Source of the DNA: Paracoccaceae bacterium
GTDB taxonomy: Bacteria > Pseudomonadota > Alphaproteobacteria > Rhodobacterales > Rhodobacteraceae
Direction of reading: 5' to 3'
DNA length: 64,000 bases
Assembly: GCA_902554705.1 (NCBI GenBank)
Contig: CACDPP010000007.1
Coordinates: forward strand, 1 to 64,000
The notes below the pieces were generated by a model. The model was not told the DNA's origin. It worked only from the letters and a program-made list of their open reading frames with translations, and ran no database searches. This document shows positions 1-9,311 of this stretch, one piece after another. The first letter of the stretch is position 1. Each line of letters begins with the position of its first letter. The position numbers and the translations under genes were made by a program.

Positions 1-2
1 AA

Positions 3-713
3 AAAATAGAAATATTAGAAGGGTGGAAGAAATCAGATGGTTCGATAGTGTACGGGCTAAAAATCTCGCTTAACGAAGGTTGGAAAACATATTGGCATAC
101 CCCAGGACCGATGGGTTTAAAACCTCAGTTTGATTTTGAAGGTTCGTTAAATATAGGTAGCCTGAATGTTCTCTGGCCAAGCCCAAAAGTCTTTGGTTCG
201 TCTGGCTTTGAAAGCATAGGGTACGAAAATGAAGTTATCCTCCCAATACAAATGCTGGCAAAAGTAGATTCTGATCCTGTAAATTTAAAAATTAAAGGAA
301 GTATTGGCATTTGCTATGATAAATGTGTCCCAATTGAGTTTGAAACCCAATCTGGATTAAAAGCCGTATCTAAAGATATAAATACTGATTTATTAGCAGC
401 ATTAGCTAATTTACCGGTGTCGCCTTCTGATCTCGGTAAAAGCAACGCACGTTGTAGTATAACTTTTGGTCCAACCGGTTTTAAAATAGAGGCAGACATA
501 CCCTACCTAGAAAAAACAGGCTCTTACGTATTTTTTTCAATAAAGGGTTACCGTGACGCTCTTAGCATCGAACAACCCAAGCAGTTTAAACCAGGAAAAA
601 TTATCTCTGCTAGTGGCGATTGGTATGATAAACCAAGTGTAAAAATAAGCGGTGATTTAATTACAATAACTCAACTCGATGCGGGTCAGGTTATCGAGCA
701 GGAAGGGTGTTAA
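3..713 (+). CDS. DsbD N-terminal-domain protein, partial at the window edge
   Basis: The frame is open from the first bases and ends at TAA 711-713, so the start and signal peptide lie outside the window; about 236 residues are visible. The early motif GWKTYWHTPG followed by a WPxPxxF stretch, and a later C-x3-C pair (GICYDKCVP), match the periplasmic alpha domain of DsbD-type thiol:disulfide interchange proteins. No membrane segments or thioredoxin domain follow, so this is the stand-alone domain form common in Rhodobacterales rather than full DsbD. The likely role is periplasmic thiol redox transfer or cytochrome c / outer-membrane protein maturation; the partner is unknown. It converges on the RND pump gene and their stops overlap by a few bases. 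Family is fairly sure, function is inference. Confidence 0.75.
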   Translation, partial: KIEILEGWKKSDGSIVYGLKISLNEGWKTYWHTPGPMGLKPQFDFEGSLNIGSLNVLWPSPKVFGSSGFESIGYENEVILPIQMLAKVDSDPVNLKIKGSIGICYDKCVPIEFETQSGLKAVSKDINTDLLAALANLPVSPSDLGKSNARCSITFGPTGFKIEADIPYLEKTGSYVFFSIKGYRDALSIEQPKQFKPGKIISASGDWYDKPSVKISGDLITITQLDAGQVIEQEGC

Positions 714-3700
714 ACCTGCAGCAAATTTCTAGACCTCCAAAACATGAAGTATCCTATCAAAGCAAAAATAAATATTAGTAAAAACGAGCCAGTTACAAAT
801 AAAGCAAGTGCGGATAGCATGTTTTCTGGAAGGGCTTGGATGAAATTTAATTCGCTAAGTAGTGGGGCTAGAGATCCCGAAACAAGCATGAACCCTAAGG
901 TTAATCCACCCCATAATATAATGGCTAAAGTTAAGCTCACAAATAAACGCTGAATGAATTTATTTTGCGATCGCAGAGCAAATAAATAAGCTTTCCTAAA
1001 TCTCTTTATATCTTCTTGCATCGCGACTAGAGCGGGAATAACCAAAAGAACGATCAATAGTCCAAAGCCTAGGCCATACACTAAGGTGATAACTGTTGGT
1101 TTCAAAAATTGGGCTTGAGTTGAGCGCTCGTATAAAAGTGGTGCGAGGCCTAAAACAGTTGTAAATGTCGTTAGTAAAACAGGTCTTAAACGATCAACGG
1201 AACCATCAATGATTGATGGTATTATTCCTCTTTCTTTTGAGTATTCATCTATAGTGGAGATTAAAACTATAGAGTCATTAATTATGATCCCAGTCATTCC
1301 AATTAGTCCCACAATCGTGAACATAGACATAGGAACATCCCAAATGAAGTGTCCATAGATAGTACCTACAAGGCCAAACGGGATTATTGACATGATAACA
1401 AAAGGTCTTGTCCAACTAGCAAATATCCAAGTTAAAACAAGATAAATGCCTAGAAGTGTCAAAATCATTCCAACGCGTGCATCATTGAGAAAATCTTGTT
1501 CTTGCTCAGCTAATCCTGACATACGCCACTCAACTTGATTTACTGTAGCAATCTCCGGCAAAATTTCCTTTTTTAGAGCTTCAAAGACCTGTTCTGCATC
1601 TTCGGGGTTATCCTCCGAAACATCACCAGTTACAGATATAAGCCTAATGCCATTTTCCCGTCGCACGGTTGAGAAACCAACTTTTCGCTCAACGCTCACA
1701 ATATCAGCTAGCGGCACATAAATCCCACTATTTGCACGGAGTTGTGTTCTCTCCAGAAAGTCTGAGGTTAATTCACCTTCGGGCAATTCAACCCGAATAG
1801 TCGCACTGCGAGGCCCCAATGGGTATGAAGCCGCTTCTAAACCATTCAAGCGATTCCGCAAAACAACCCCTAGCCTATCGATAGTAAAGCCCAAAGCTTT
1901 ACCCTGAGGAGTTAGTTCTAAAATAATTTCCTCTTTATCATAAGCCAAATCATCCTCTAGTGCAGAAACAGCGGAAAAAGCTTCTAGTTCAGTTTTTAAA
2001 GCCTCTGCAGCATTTTTAAGGGTAACAGCATTAGCTCCATAAAATTGGATATCTAATGCATCACCGCCAGGCCCAGAACGCCACCCTCTAAATGATATTG
2101 CTTCAAGGAGGGGATGACGAACAATCTTATCCTGTAAATCCCCAACAAAAGAAAAACTAGAGTAAGATCGCAAATCTGCATCAATAAGTTCAATAGAAAT
2201 TCCACCTAATAGATCTTTAGATTTATTTTCTGTACCGGAAAGCCCGCGTCCCGAATTTCCACCTAATTCGGCCAAAACATACTTTGCTGGATTGCGTCCA
2301 TGTTCTTTTTCATACTCAGTTGCAAGTTCATCAACTGTAGTCTGTAATATTTTCATCATTGCGAGCGTGTCGGCACGTGTTGCTGAATTAACCATTGCAA
2401 AATTTCCAGTTACCGAAGACTGCTCAGGTGCATTAAAAAATCGCCATGTTACTGAACCATTAATAAATAAAACGATTTGCGATGCTAAAACAAGCAATGT
2501 ACCGGCTAAAACAACATATCGAGCACGGATAACAACCTTTATGAAAGGACGAAATATATTTTCTCTAAACCAAACAAAGCCTATGTTTACTACATGGCTT
2601 GGACGATCATACCATTTTATTTTTGAACTATTGTTAATAGAGTGAGCCATATGGTTTGGTAAAATTAGGAAACACTCAACCAAAGATGCCAAAAGAACTA
2701 CACTTACTGTGAACGGTATGTCAGCAATAAGATCCCCAAACCGGCCTCCTATTGCAACTAAGCCAAAGAATGCGATTACTGTTGTCATCGTCGCAGCTAA
2801 AACGGGCATAAACATTCTTTGGGCCGCCGTTTCAGCTGCCACAATAGGCGGTAGGCCAGACCTAGCGCGATAATCAGCATGTTCGCCTACCACAATAGCA
2901 TCATCAACGACTATGCCTAATGTTATTATAAGCGCAAAAAGAGAAATCATATTTATGGTGATACCTGCTGCATACATTAGAGCTATTGCTGTCAACATTG
3001 CAGTTGGAATACCCGCAGCCACCCAAAATGCTGTTCTGGTGTTGAGAAATAAAAACAACAGTGTAACAACAAGACCAAGTCCCACAAGTCCATTATCTAA
3101 AAGCATGTTAAGCCGGCTAGATATGGTCTCAGCGCGAGTGCGAATTAATTCTAATTTCGTACCTTCAGGCAATGTCGCTTCTAGTTCCCTAGCAATACTT
3201 TCAACTTTATGCTGAATATCAATCGCGTCACCTTGCTGATTACGATCAACTCTTATGCTAATAGCTGGATCAGTTCCAACAAAGTAAGTTCTTTCTCTAT
3301 CTATTCCATTTACATTTAATTCGGCGACATCAGAAATTGTAAGTTTTGATCCATCCGAGTTGGAGCGTAAAACAATGGACCCAATATCCTTAGCTAGTCG
3401 CTTCTCAACCCCAGTTCTAACCCGCGCGTTTGCGCCATCTACGTCCCCAGCAGGGTCTGCGCTTACCTCTTCAGAAATTGCCATGGCAATTTCGTGCATG
3501 GTTATATCATGCATGATTAGATTTGACGTAGGAACTTCGACAACAGTCTCAGGAGCAGCCAACCCTCTCATGGTGGTGCGTGTTACACCAGCAGTAAAAA
3601 GCCTCATGACAAATTCGTCAGCAAATAATCCCAACTGACCTACTGCCACTGGGCCAGAAATCACAACATCGGTTACGCGGTCGCTCCATCTACCTCTAAT

Positions 3701-4108
3701 GATCGTGGGATCTTCACTATCTTGTGGTAAGGAAGTAACGCTGTCCAAAGCTGTTTCCACATCCGCTTTCGCTCTCGCCATGTCCCAGTTAGGTTCAAAT
3801 TCAAGAGATATTCGTGCTCGACCTTCATTTGACGTACTATTCGCACCGCTGACCCCATCGACGCCAAGTAAAACTGGTTCCAAAACTCGGACAATAGCCG
3901 CATCAACGTCTTCTGCACCAGCACCTTGCCAGACAATACTTAAATTTATGTTATCAATTATTATATCAGGAAAAAATTGTGACCGCATTTTGGGCAAAGA
4001 TAAAAGCCCAGCAACTATCAAAATTACTAAAAGCAAATTAGCCATAGTTTTATGGCGCGTAAAATATGATAAAATCCCATTTGCGGTTTGAGGTGATAAT
4101 CGGGTCAA
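710..4108 (-). CDS. RND-family efflux transporter permease (AcrB/HAE1-like)
   Basis: This 1132-residue protein is the inner-membrane, proton-driven pump of a tripartite efflux system. It has the two-fold RND layout: a membrane helix near residues 22-40, a large periplasmic loop, then helices with the proton-relay motif GIVVDDAIVVGEH in the first half and GIIINDSIVLIS in the second. The two adjacent Asp residues of the relay are present. The C-terminus is longer than AcrB (about 1050 aa) and carries two more predicted hydrophobic segments. The start is TTG, placed right behind the adaptor stop and preceded by GGGGGATGA, so the two genes are co-translated. No outer-membrane TolC gene is in the window. 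Substrate cannot be told from sequence. Confidence 0.93.
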   Translation of the reverse strand: MTRLSPQTANGILSYFTRHKTMANLLLVILIVAGLLSLPKMRSQFFPDIIIDNINLSIVWQGAGAEDVDAAIVRVLEPVLLGVDGVSGANSTSNEGRARISLEFEPNWDMARAKADVETALDSVTSLPQDSEDPTIIRGRWSDRVTDVVISGPVAVGQLGLFADEFVMRLFTAGVTRTTMRGLAAPETVVEVPTSNLIMHDITMHEIAMAISEEVSADPAGDVDGANARVRTGVEKRLAKDIGSIVLRSNSDGSKLTISDVAELNVNGIDRERTYFVGTDPAISIRVDRNQQGDAIDIQHKVESIARELEATLPEGTKLELIRTRAETISSRLNMLLDNGLVGLGLVVTLLFLFLNTRTAFWVAAGIPTAMLTAIALMYAAGITINMISLFALIITLGIVVDDAIVVGEHADYRARSGLPPIVAAETAAQRMFMPVLAATMTTVIAFFGLVAIGGRFGDLIADIPFTVSVVLLASLVECFLILPNHMAHSINNSSKIKWYDRPSHVVNIGFVWFRENIFRPFIKVVIRARYVVLAGTLLVLASQIVLFINGSVTWRFFNAPEQSSVTGNFAMVNSATRADTLAMMKILQTTVDELATEYEKEHGRNPAKYVLAELGGNSGRGLSGTENKSKDLLGGISIELIDADLRSYSSFSFVGDLQDKIVRHPLLEAISFRGWRSGPGGDALDIQFYGANAVTLKNAAEALKTELEAFSAVSALEDDLAYDKEEIILELTPQGKALGFTIDRLGVVLRNRLNGLEAASYPLGPRSATIRVELPEGELTSDFLERTQLRANSGIYVPLADIVSVERKVGFSTVRRENGIRLISVTGDVSEDNPEDAEQVFEALKKEILPEIATVNQVEWRMSGLAEQEQDFLNDARVGMILTLLGIYLVLTWIFASWTRPFVIMSIIPFGLVGTIYGHFIWDVPMSMFTIVGLIGMTGIIINDSIVLISTIDEYSKERGIIPSIIDGSVDRLRPVLLTTFTTVLGLAPLLYERSTQAQFLKPTVITLVYGLGFGLLIVLLVIPALVAMQEDIKRFRKAYLFALRSQNKFIQRLFVSLTLAIILWGGLTLGFMLVSGSLAPLLSELNFIQALPENMLSALALFVTGSFLLIFIFALIGYFMFWRSRNLLQV

Positions 4109-4112
4109 CTCA

Positions 4113-5573
4113 TCATCCCCCCATCCTGCTCTCGATACGACTTACCATTTCAGCGGGCACTTTTTCTTTTTTCAGTTTTCCGATAGTCCGCTCTTTAGCA
4201 GTTTTTGGTATCCATTTATTGCCTTCAATAAATTCAATTAACTTTTGTCGCCTTTCTTCAGTCAATTCTATCATTTCAGGAGCCTTTGGCGGTTTATCTG
4301 CTTCGCCCGATCTGACAGCTCTCACTTTTATACCTGCACCTAAAAGTGGGGATCTTTGAGCAACTACTTCTTTACCAGGTAAATCACGTGAACGAATTAT
4401 CACATTATCACCTTGACGGCGTAATAAAGAAACATCTACATTTTCAAGACGCTCCTCATCATTCAGTATTAGAACTTGATTATCTGCGTTAAGCGCCGAT
4501 GCAGGTAAGTTTATGGCAAATCGCAACTCAGGTTCGTCCACCTTTACGACCACGTAGTCGCCTGGTTTAAATCCAATGGCTTTATCTAACTTAGCATAAA
4601 GTAGTCTTCCCGTTTGTCCTTCAGCTACTGAACCACTGTCTCTTTCTAATATCGCATTTGTGGTTATTTCGGATCCCATGAAGTTTAGGGATACAGAGGC
4701 AGGTGCATTAATAATCTGGCCGTTTTCGTTTAAAAGTCTGCTATATTGCGCAGTTGAAACTCGGAAAGCGACTTCCAGTGAATTAGGATCTATTAAACGC
4801 CCAATGCGTTCATTCGCAGTTACAATGCCACCTTCAACCAAGGTTATATTACTTAAAACACCATCAAACTTGGAAAAAAGTTTTGTGTCCTCTAAGCGGC
4901 GAGATGCATCATCTAATGCAAGCTGACTTCTTATTAATCGTGTCCCTGCACTAGCTCCTCGACCTTTAGCCTGATCAACGGCACTTCGCCTGTTCAAAAC
5001 AGATTGCTCTGCTGCAGACAATGCAAGCTCAGCAGCTTCAACAGCAGCCTTGGTGCCCACGCCTCTAACCTGTAGGTCTCGTTGACGAGATAACGCAGTT
5101 TCTCTAAGCGCAGACTGTCTAAGAGCAGCCTCAAGTTCGTCTTTGCTTAGCAAAAGGGCTCTCTCAGCGTCTTCCACTTCAGCTTTCGCGTCCATGATAT
5201 CTGCCTTTGCTTTTAGATAGAACGATTGGGCATCAGCATCGTCGATTTCAACTAGTTTTTCACCAGACTTTACTTGCCCACCATCCACAAAATTGTCTGA
5301 TAGTCCTGTTACCTGACCGCCTAATGCAAGCCTTAAATCTAGCGTTCGGCGACTTTTAATCTCCCCAAACGCCTCAAGTTGAGGAGTTATTGCTTTAGGC
5401 TCTGCAGTTACAACATTTACAGCAAAAGTACGCTCTCGTGGTTGCGGAACCCTTGCCTCTTGAGCGAACCTTTCACTTAAGGCATCCTTAATTAAATAAC
5501 CTGCATAGGATAAGATGCCCAGAGAGAGGGTTAATAGTGTTAAACCGATCAAAGCCTGACGAAAAAAACGCAT
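4113..5573 (-). CDS. Efflux RND periplasmic adaptor (HlyD/MFP family)
   Basis: This membrane-fusion protein links the RND pump to an outer-membrane channel. About 486 residues: an N-terminal hydrophobic anchor (about residues 6-25), a lipoyl-like half near 70-100, a long alpha-helical hairpin rich in Ala, Glu and Lys (about 110-220), a second lipoyl half, and a beta-barrel domain. A charged C-terminal extension of about 60 residues (ending EEIKxRMGG-like) is beyond the usual family end. The ATG at 5573 is preferred; an in-frame TTG at 5588 with AGAAGA upstream is possible. It lies one base-step upstream of the pump gene, so they form an operon. A 21-bp palindrome lies just upstream. Confidence 0.9.
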   Translation of the reverse strand: MRFFRQALIGLTLLTLSLGILSYAGYLIKDALSERFAQEARVPQPRERTFAVNVVTAEPKAITPQLEAFGEIKSRRTLDLRLALGGQVTGLSDNFVDGGQVKSGEKLVEIDDADAQSFYLKAKADIMDAKAEVEDAERALLLSKDELEAALRQSALRETALSRQRDLQVRGVGTKAAVEAAELALSAAEQSVLNRRSAVDQAKGRGASAGTRLIRSQLALDDASRRLEDTKLFSKFDGVLSNITLVEGGIVTANERIGRLIDPNSLEVAFRVSTAQYSRLLNENGQIINAPASVSLNFMGSEITTNAILERDSGSVAEGQTGRLLYAKLDKAIGFKPGDYVVVKVDEPELRFAINLPASALNADNQVLILNDEERLENVDVSLLRRQGDNVIIRSRDLPGKEVVAQRSPLLGAGIKVRAVRSGEADKPPKAPEMIELTEERRQKLIEFIEGNKWIPKTAKERTIGKLKKEKVPAEMVSRIESRMGG

Positions 5574-5614
5574 AATGCCAACTTTCAATTTTTTCTTCTA
5601 TAGAGAGGTTTTAG

Positions 5615-5635
5615 TGGGAATACTAGAAATTCCCA
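5615..5635. promoter_or_regulatory. 21-bp palindrome upstream of the efflux operon
   Basis: TGGGAAT (5615-5621) and ATTCCCA (5629-5635) form a perfect 7-bp inverted repeat with a 7-base spacer. It lies between the moaB stop and the adaptor start, about 42 bp from the latter. The size and spacing fit a dimeric repressor operator of the TetR type. No T-run follows on the minus strand, so it is a poor intrinsic terminator. No regulator gene is adjacent. Function is inferred only. Confidence 0.4.
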
Positions 5636-5657
5636 GTCAACAATAAAATTTCTTCCA

Positions 5658-6197
5658 CTACTTCCTTTGTAAATGTTCATCTAATCTTGGCATTATTTCT
5701 ACAAAATTACATGGCTGGTGTCTGAAATCTAATTGCTTTACCAAAATTTCATCCCACGCATCCTTACAAGCGCCAGGACTACCAGGCAGAGCAAATAGAT
5801 ACGTTCCACCAGCAACGCCAGCAGTGCTGCGCGATTGAATAGCAGAGGTTCCAATTTTTTTCATACTAACGATTGAAAAAACTATGCTAAATGCATCAAT
5901 TTCTTTTTCATAAACATCACGATGGGCTTCTACCGTTACATCTCGCCCCGTAAGACCAGTTCCACCAGTTGATATAATAACATCGACAGTTTCACTTTTA
6001 ACCCAATTTTCAAGCTGCGATCTAATCTCCTGTCTGTCATCCCTAATTAGTTTTCGGCTAACGACTTTATGTCCTGAGATTTCTATTCTTTCAGCAAGAA
6101 CAGAACCACTTTTGTCGTCTTTCAAAGAGCGAGTGTCCGACACCGTCAATAATGCAATCCTTACAGGTATAAAACTTTTTCTTTGATCAATACTCAC
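5658..6197 (-). CDS. moaB: Molybdenum cofactor biosynthesis protein B
   Basis: A 179-residue MoaB/MogA-family protein that binds molybdopterin for adenylylation during molybdenum cofactor synthesis in the cytoplasm. The molybdopterin-binding signature STGGTGLTGRDVT sits near residue 80, followed by the SRSTAGVAGGTYLFALPGSPGA segment typical of MoaB. Length is normal for the family. Its start overlaps the end of the uracil-DNA glycosylase gene by 4 bp, so the two are translationally coupled. No other molybdenum cofactor gene is in the window. Whether it acts as MoaB or MogA cannot be decided here. Confidence 0.92.
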   Translation of the reverse strand: MSIDQRKSFIPVRIALLTVSDTRSLKDDKSGSVLAERIEISGHKVVSRKLIRDDRQEIRSQLENWVKSETVDVIISTGGTGLTGRDVTVEAHRDVYEKEIDAFSIVFSIVSMKKIGTSAIQSRSTAGVAGGTYLFALPGSPGACKDAWDEILVKQLDFRHQPCNFVEIMPRLDEHLQRK

Positions 6198-6988
6198 GCC
6201 ATGCCCTCTAGCTTACTCTTAATTTTTAACAAATCAGACCAAGCGTCTTTTTTTGCTAAATTATTTCTTAATAAATATGCTGGATGACACATGGGCATCA
6301 ATGGGATTTCATCAAAATCGAACCAATTTCCTCTCAATTTTGTTATACCAGTTTGACCGATTAGAGCTCTGCAACTGATATTGCCCAAAGCCACAATAAT
6401 TTTTGGTTCAATCAGTGAAATATGTCTTTTCAAAAACGGCAGCATCATTTCTATTTCGTCTGTATTTGGGTCACGATTGTGCGGTGGCCTCCAAGGGATC
6501 ACATTACAAATATAAGCCGTATTCATTAGGTTGTCATTTAGCTGGTCTTTGTTTCTTGTTAGGCCAATTGGTTTTAGCATTTTGTCTAAAAGTCGACCAG
6601 CGCGACCGACAAACGGCGCGCCCTGAATATCTTCCTCTCGTCCAGGCGCCTCACCAATAATCATCACTTCCGCATCCGGATCACCGGATGAAAAAACTAA
6701 GTTTCTAGATCCTTTTTTTAAATCACAAAACTGATAGTTTTCTAATGAAGCTTTTAATTGATCTAAAGTTTTGCTCTGCTCTGCTCGACTTTCGGCCTCA
6801 GTAATTGCAGTGCTTATGTTTTGCATTTTTTGTTGTGTAGAAATTGGAGTTTCTATTTTGACGTCATCTGGTTGAGACTGGTCAGAAAATCTATTCAAAG
6901 GAATATTTCCAACGTTTTCATCTACCCCTAGTTCTAGCTGCCACTTCAACAACTCCAAAGCGTCTATCATGTCATTCTTCGAATCCAT
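6194..6988 (-). CDS. Uracil-DNA glycosylase (family 4-like)
   Basis: This 264-residue enzyme is predicted to remove uracil from DNA in base-excision repair. The core runs from about residue 90 to the end: an active-site motif GEAPGREEDIQGAPFVGRAG, then ICNVIPWRPPHNRDP, and a C-terminal MPMCHPAYLLRN motif that carries the conserved His-Pro. The N-terminal 85 residues are low in conservation, as in many alphaproteobacterial members. A Cys precedes the core (QFCDLKKG), but the usual paired N-terminal Cys of iron-sulfur family-4 enzymes is not seen, so a complete 4Fe-4S cluster is doubtful. It is coupled to moaB and divergent from pyrB. Confidence 0.85.
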   Translation of the reverse strand: MDSKNDMIDALELLKWQLELGVDENVGNIPLNRFSDQSQPDDVKIETPISTQQKMQNISTAITEAESRAEQSKTLDQLKASLENYQFCDLKKGSRNLVFSSGDPDAEVMIIGEAPGREEDIQGAPFVGRAGRLLDKMLKPIGLTRNKDQLNDNLMNTAYICNVIPWRPPHNRDPNTDEIEMMLPFLKRHISLIEPKIIVALGNISCRALIGQTGITKLRGNWFDFDEIPLMPMCHPAYLLRNNLAKKDAWSDLLKIKSKLEGMA

Positions 6989-7108
6989 AATTCAAAGGTA
7001 ATAAATCTTTCGAAAAAGTAAAACTGCATCCAACTAACAAATCACAATAAGCTCTTGTTTGTGTTTTAAGGTATGATTATGAACTTATGTAATCACAGAG
7101 AGTTCCAA

Positions 7109-8050
7109 ATGGGTTTTAAGGATAAACATTTGCTAGGGATAGAACCCATGCGCCCTGAAGCAATATTAGAAATTTTAGATCTTGCCGAAAATTACGTACA
7201 ATTAAATCGATCGCAGGACAAAAGAGCCGAGGCTCTGACAGGGCTAACCCAAATCAACATGTTTTTCGAAAACTCGACACGAACCCAAGCAAGTTTTGAG
7301 TTGGCAGGGAAAAGGTTGGGAGCTAACGTTATGAACTTATCTATGGAAGCAAGTTCTCTTAAGAAAGGTGAAACGCTTATTGATACAGCACTCACTTTAA
7401 ACGCTATGAAACCCAACCTTTTAATAGTCAGGCATCCTCAATCTGGTGCAGTGGATCTACTTGCACAAAAGGTTAACTGCTCTGTCTTAAACGCTGGAGA
7501 TGGCCGGCATGAGCATCCTACACAAGCGCTTCTGGATGCTTTAACAATCCGTCGCGCTAAAGGAAGATTGCATAGATTAAGCATAGCGATTTGCGGAGAT
7601 ATTGCTCATTCAAGAGTTGCTCGCTCTAACATTATTCTTCTTGGAAAAATGGAAAACCGGGTAAGATTAATAGGACCATCTACACTAATGCCGTCTGAAA
7701 TTGATGAATTGGGAGTCGAAGTATTCCAAGACATGCGCACAGGTTTAAAAGATGCGGATGTAGTAATGATGCTAAGATTGCAAAAAGAGCGAATGGACGG
7801 AGGCTTTGTACCATCTGAAAGAGAGTATTATTACCGCTACGGGCTCAATAAAGAGAAACTGTCCCATGCAAAAGTGGACGCAATTGTTATGCATCCAGGT
7901 CCTATGAACAGAGGCGTTGAGATTGATGGCGAGTTGGCAGATGATATTAATAGATCAGTTATCCAAGAACAGGTCGAAATGGGTGTCGCAATAAGAATGG
8001 CGGCAATGCATCTTTTGGCGAGGAATGATAAATCAGGCAAGCATGGCTAA
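7109..8050 (+). CDS. pyrB: Aspartate carbamoyltransferase catalytic subunit
   Basis: It condenses carbamoyl phosphate with aspartate, the committed step of pyrimidine synthesis. 313 residues from the ATG at 7109, which has AGAGAG upstream and matches the family N-terminus; an upstream in-frame ATG at 7073 would add 12 unlikely residues. The carbamoyl-phosphate motif [12 protein letters not shown] is near residue 50, HPTQALLD near 135 and the HPGPMNRG segment near 265. It is followed 4 bp later by the pyrC-like gene, giving the pyrB-pyrC-plsY operon. No regulatory chain gene (pyrI) is present, which fits a class A type assembly with the pyrC-like partner. Confidence 0.97.
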   Translation: MGFKDKHLLGIEPMRPEAILEILDLAENYVQLNRSQDKRAEALTGLTQINMFFENSTRTQASFELAGKRLGANVMNLSMEASSLKKGETLIDTALTLNAMKPNLLIVRHPQSGAVDLLAQKVNCSVLNAGDGRHEHPTQALLDALTIRRAKGRLHRLSIAICGDIAHSRVARSNIILLGKMENRVRLIGPSTLMPSEIDELGVEVFQDMRTGLKDADVVMMLRLQKERMDGGFVPSEREYYYRYGLNKEKLSHAKVDAIVMHPGPMNRGVEIDGELADDINRSVIQEQVEMGVAIRMAAMHLLARNDKSGKHG

Positions 8051-8054
8051 TTGA

Positions 8055-9311
8055 ATGAAAACACTTCTAACCAATGCAAAAGTAATTGATCCTGTGAATG
8101 AAACCATTTCGGATGGTGAAGTCATGTTTGAAGACGGTATAATTATCCCCAGAGAAACAGCAGATGAAACTTTTGACTGTCAGGGACAATATATTAGCCC
8201 GGGATTAATAGACCTTGGCGTAAAGGTTGGCGAGCCTGGAGAACGACATAAAGAAAGCTATAAGTCAGCAGGAGCAGCCGCTGCTGCTGGTGGTATAACA
8301 ACCATAATTACTCGGCCAGACACAAATCCAGCGATCGATACACCAGAAGTTTTGGAATTTATACGCAGAAGAGCCCAGGAGGTGTGCCCCGTAAACGTAT
8401 TGCATATGGTGGCTTTAACAAAAGAACGCGCAGGGCGTGAAATGACGGAGATCGGTTTTCTGAAAGATGCTGGAGCCGTGGCATTTACAGATTTTACTAA
8501 TGTAGTTAAAAATTCGAAAATTCTATTGAGGGCATTAAGCTATGCTAAATCGTTGGATGCCCTTGTAATTGGGCACCCGCAAGATCCCGACCTTTCAGAG
8601 GATACTTCGGCAACATCAGGAAAGTTTGCTTCGTTGCGAGGGCTACCAAGCGTGCCGCCACTTGCAGAACGAATGGCTCTAGATAGGGATATGGCTCTGG
8701 TGGAATTGACTGGCGTGCAATATCATTTCGATCAGATAACTACTGCCCGTTCAATTCCAGCGCTAGAAAGGGCAAAAAAAAATGGGCACAAAATCACAGC
8801 CGGAACATCAATACACCACCTTACTCTCAACCAGTTCGACATTTCAGATTATAGAAGCTTTTTTAAACTAAATCCGCCATTGAGATCGGAAAATGACCGA
8901 CTGGCTATTATTGATGCCGTGAATTCTGGAGTAATAGACGTAATATCATCCTTCCACACTCCTCAGGACGAAGAAAGTAAACGTCTACCTTTTGAAACAG
9001 CTGCAGCTGGCGCAGTCGGACTTGAAACACTCCTACCAGCAAGCCTCCAACTTTTTCATAATCAATCAGTAAGTTTAGAAAAACTCATAAAGACCATGAC
9101 ATTAAACCCAGCACTATTGCTGGGCTTACCAAGTGGAAGAATTACCCCAGGCGCTCCAGCTGACTTAATTATTTTTGATGCCGACATTCCTTTCATTTTG
9201 GATAGGGAAACTTTAAAGTCGAAATCAAAGAATACACCATTCGATGGTCATAAACTACAAGGAAAAGTAAGACGTACAATCGTTGCAGGGAAAACTATTT
9301 TTGAATGTTAG
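8055..9311 (+). CDS. pyrC: Dihydroorotase-like protein lacking the metal ligands (PyrC')
   Basis: 418 residues with the amidohydrolase fold of class I dihydroorotases. The overall match is strong: SPGLID, EPGERHKES, AAAAGGITTIITRPDT, IHHLTLN and TPQDEESK. However the metal-binding His-x-His after the first strand is replaced by G55-V-K57 (IDLGVKV), and the catalytic Asp of the usual DHAPH motif is replaced (SSFHTPQ). By established knowledge of Pseudomonas, such PyrC' proteins are inactive and hold PyrB in a dodecamer. The position directly behind pyrB supports the same structural role here. The active dihydroorotase would then be encoded elsewhere. Name is secure by homology; activity is doubtful. 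Confidence 0.9.
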   Translation: MKTLLTNAKVIDPVNETISDGEVMFEDGIIIPRETADETFDCQGQYISPGLIDLGVKVGEPGERHKESYKSAGAAAAAGGITTIITRPDTNPAIDTPEVLEFIRRRAQEVCPVNVLHMVALTKERAGREMTEIGFLKDAGAVAFTDFTNVVKNSKILLRALSYAKSLDALVIGHPQDPDLSEDTSATSGKFASLRGLPSVPPLAERMALDRDMALVELTGVQYHFDQITTARSIPALERAKKNGHKITAGTSIHHLTLNQFDISDYRSFFKLNPPLRSENDRLAIIDAVNSGVIDVISSFHTPQDEESKRLPFETAAAGAVGLETLLPASLQLFHNQSVSLEKLIKTMTLNPALLLGLPSGRITPGAPADLIIFDADIPFILDRETLKSKSKNTPFDGHKLQGKVRRTIVAGKTIFEC

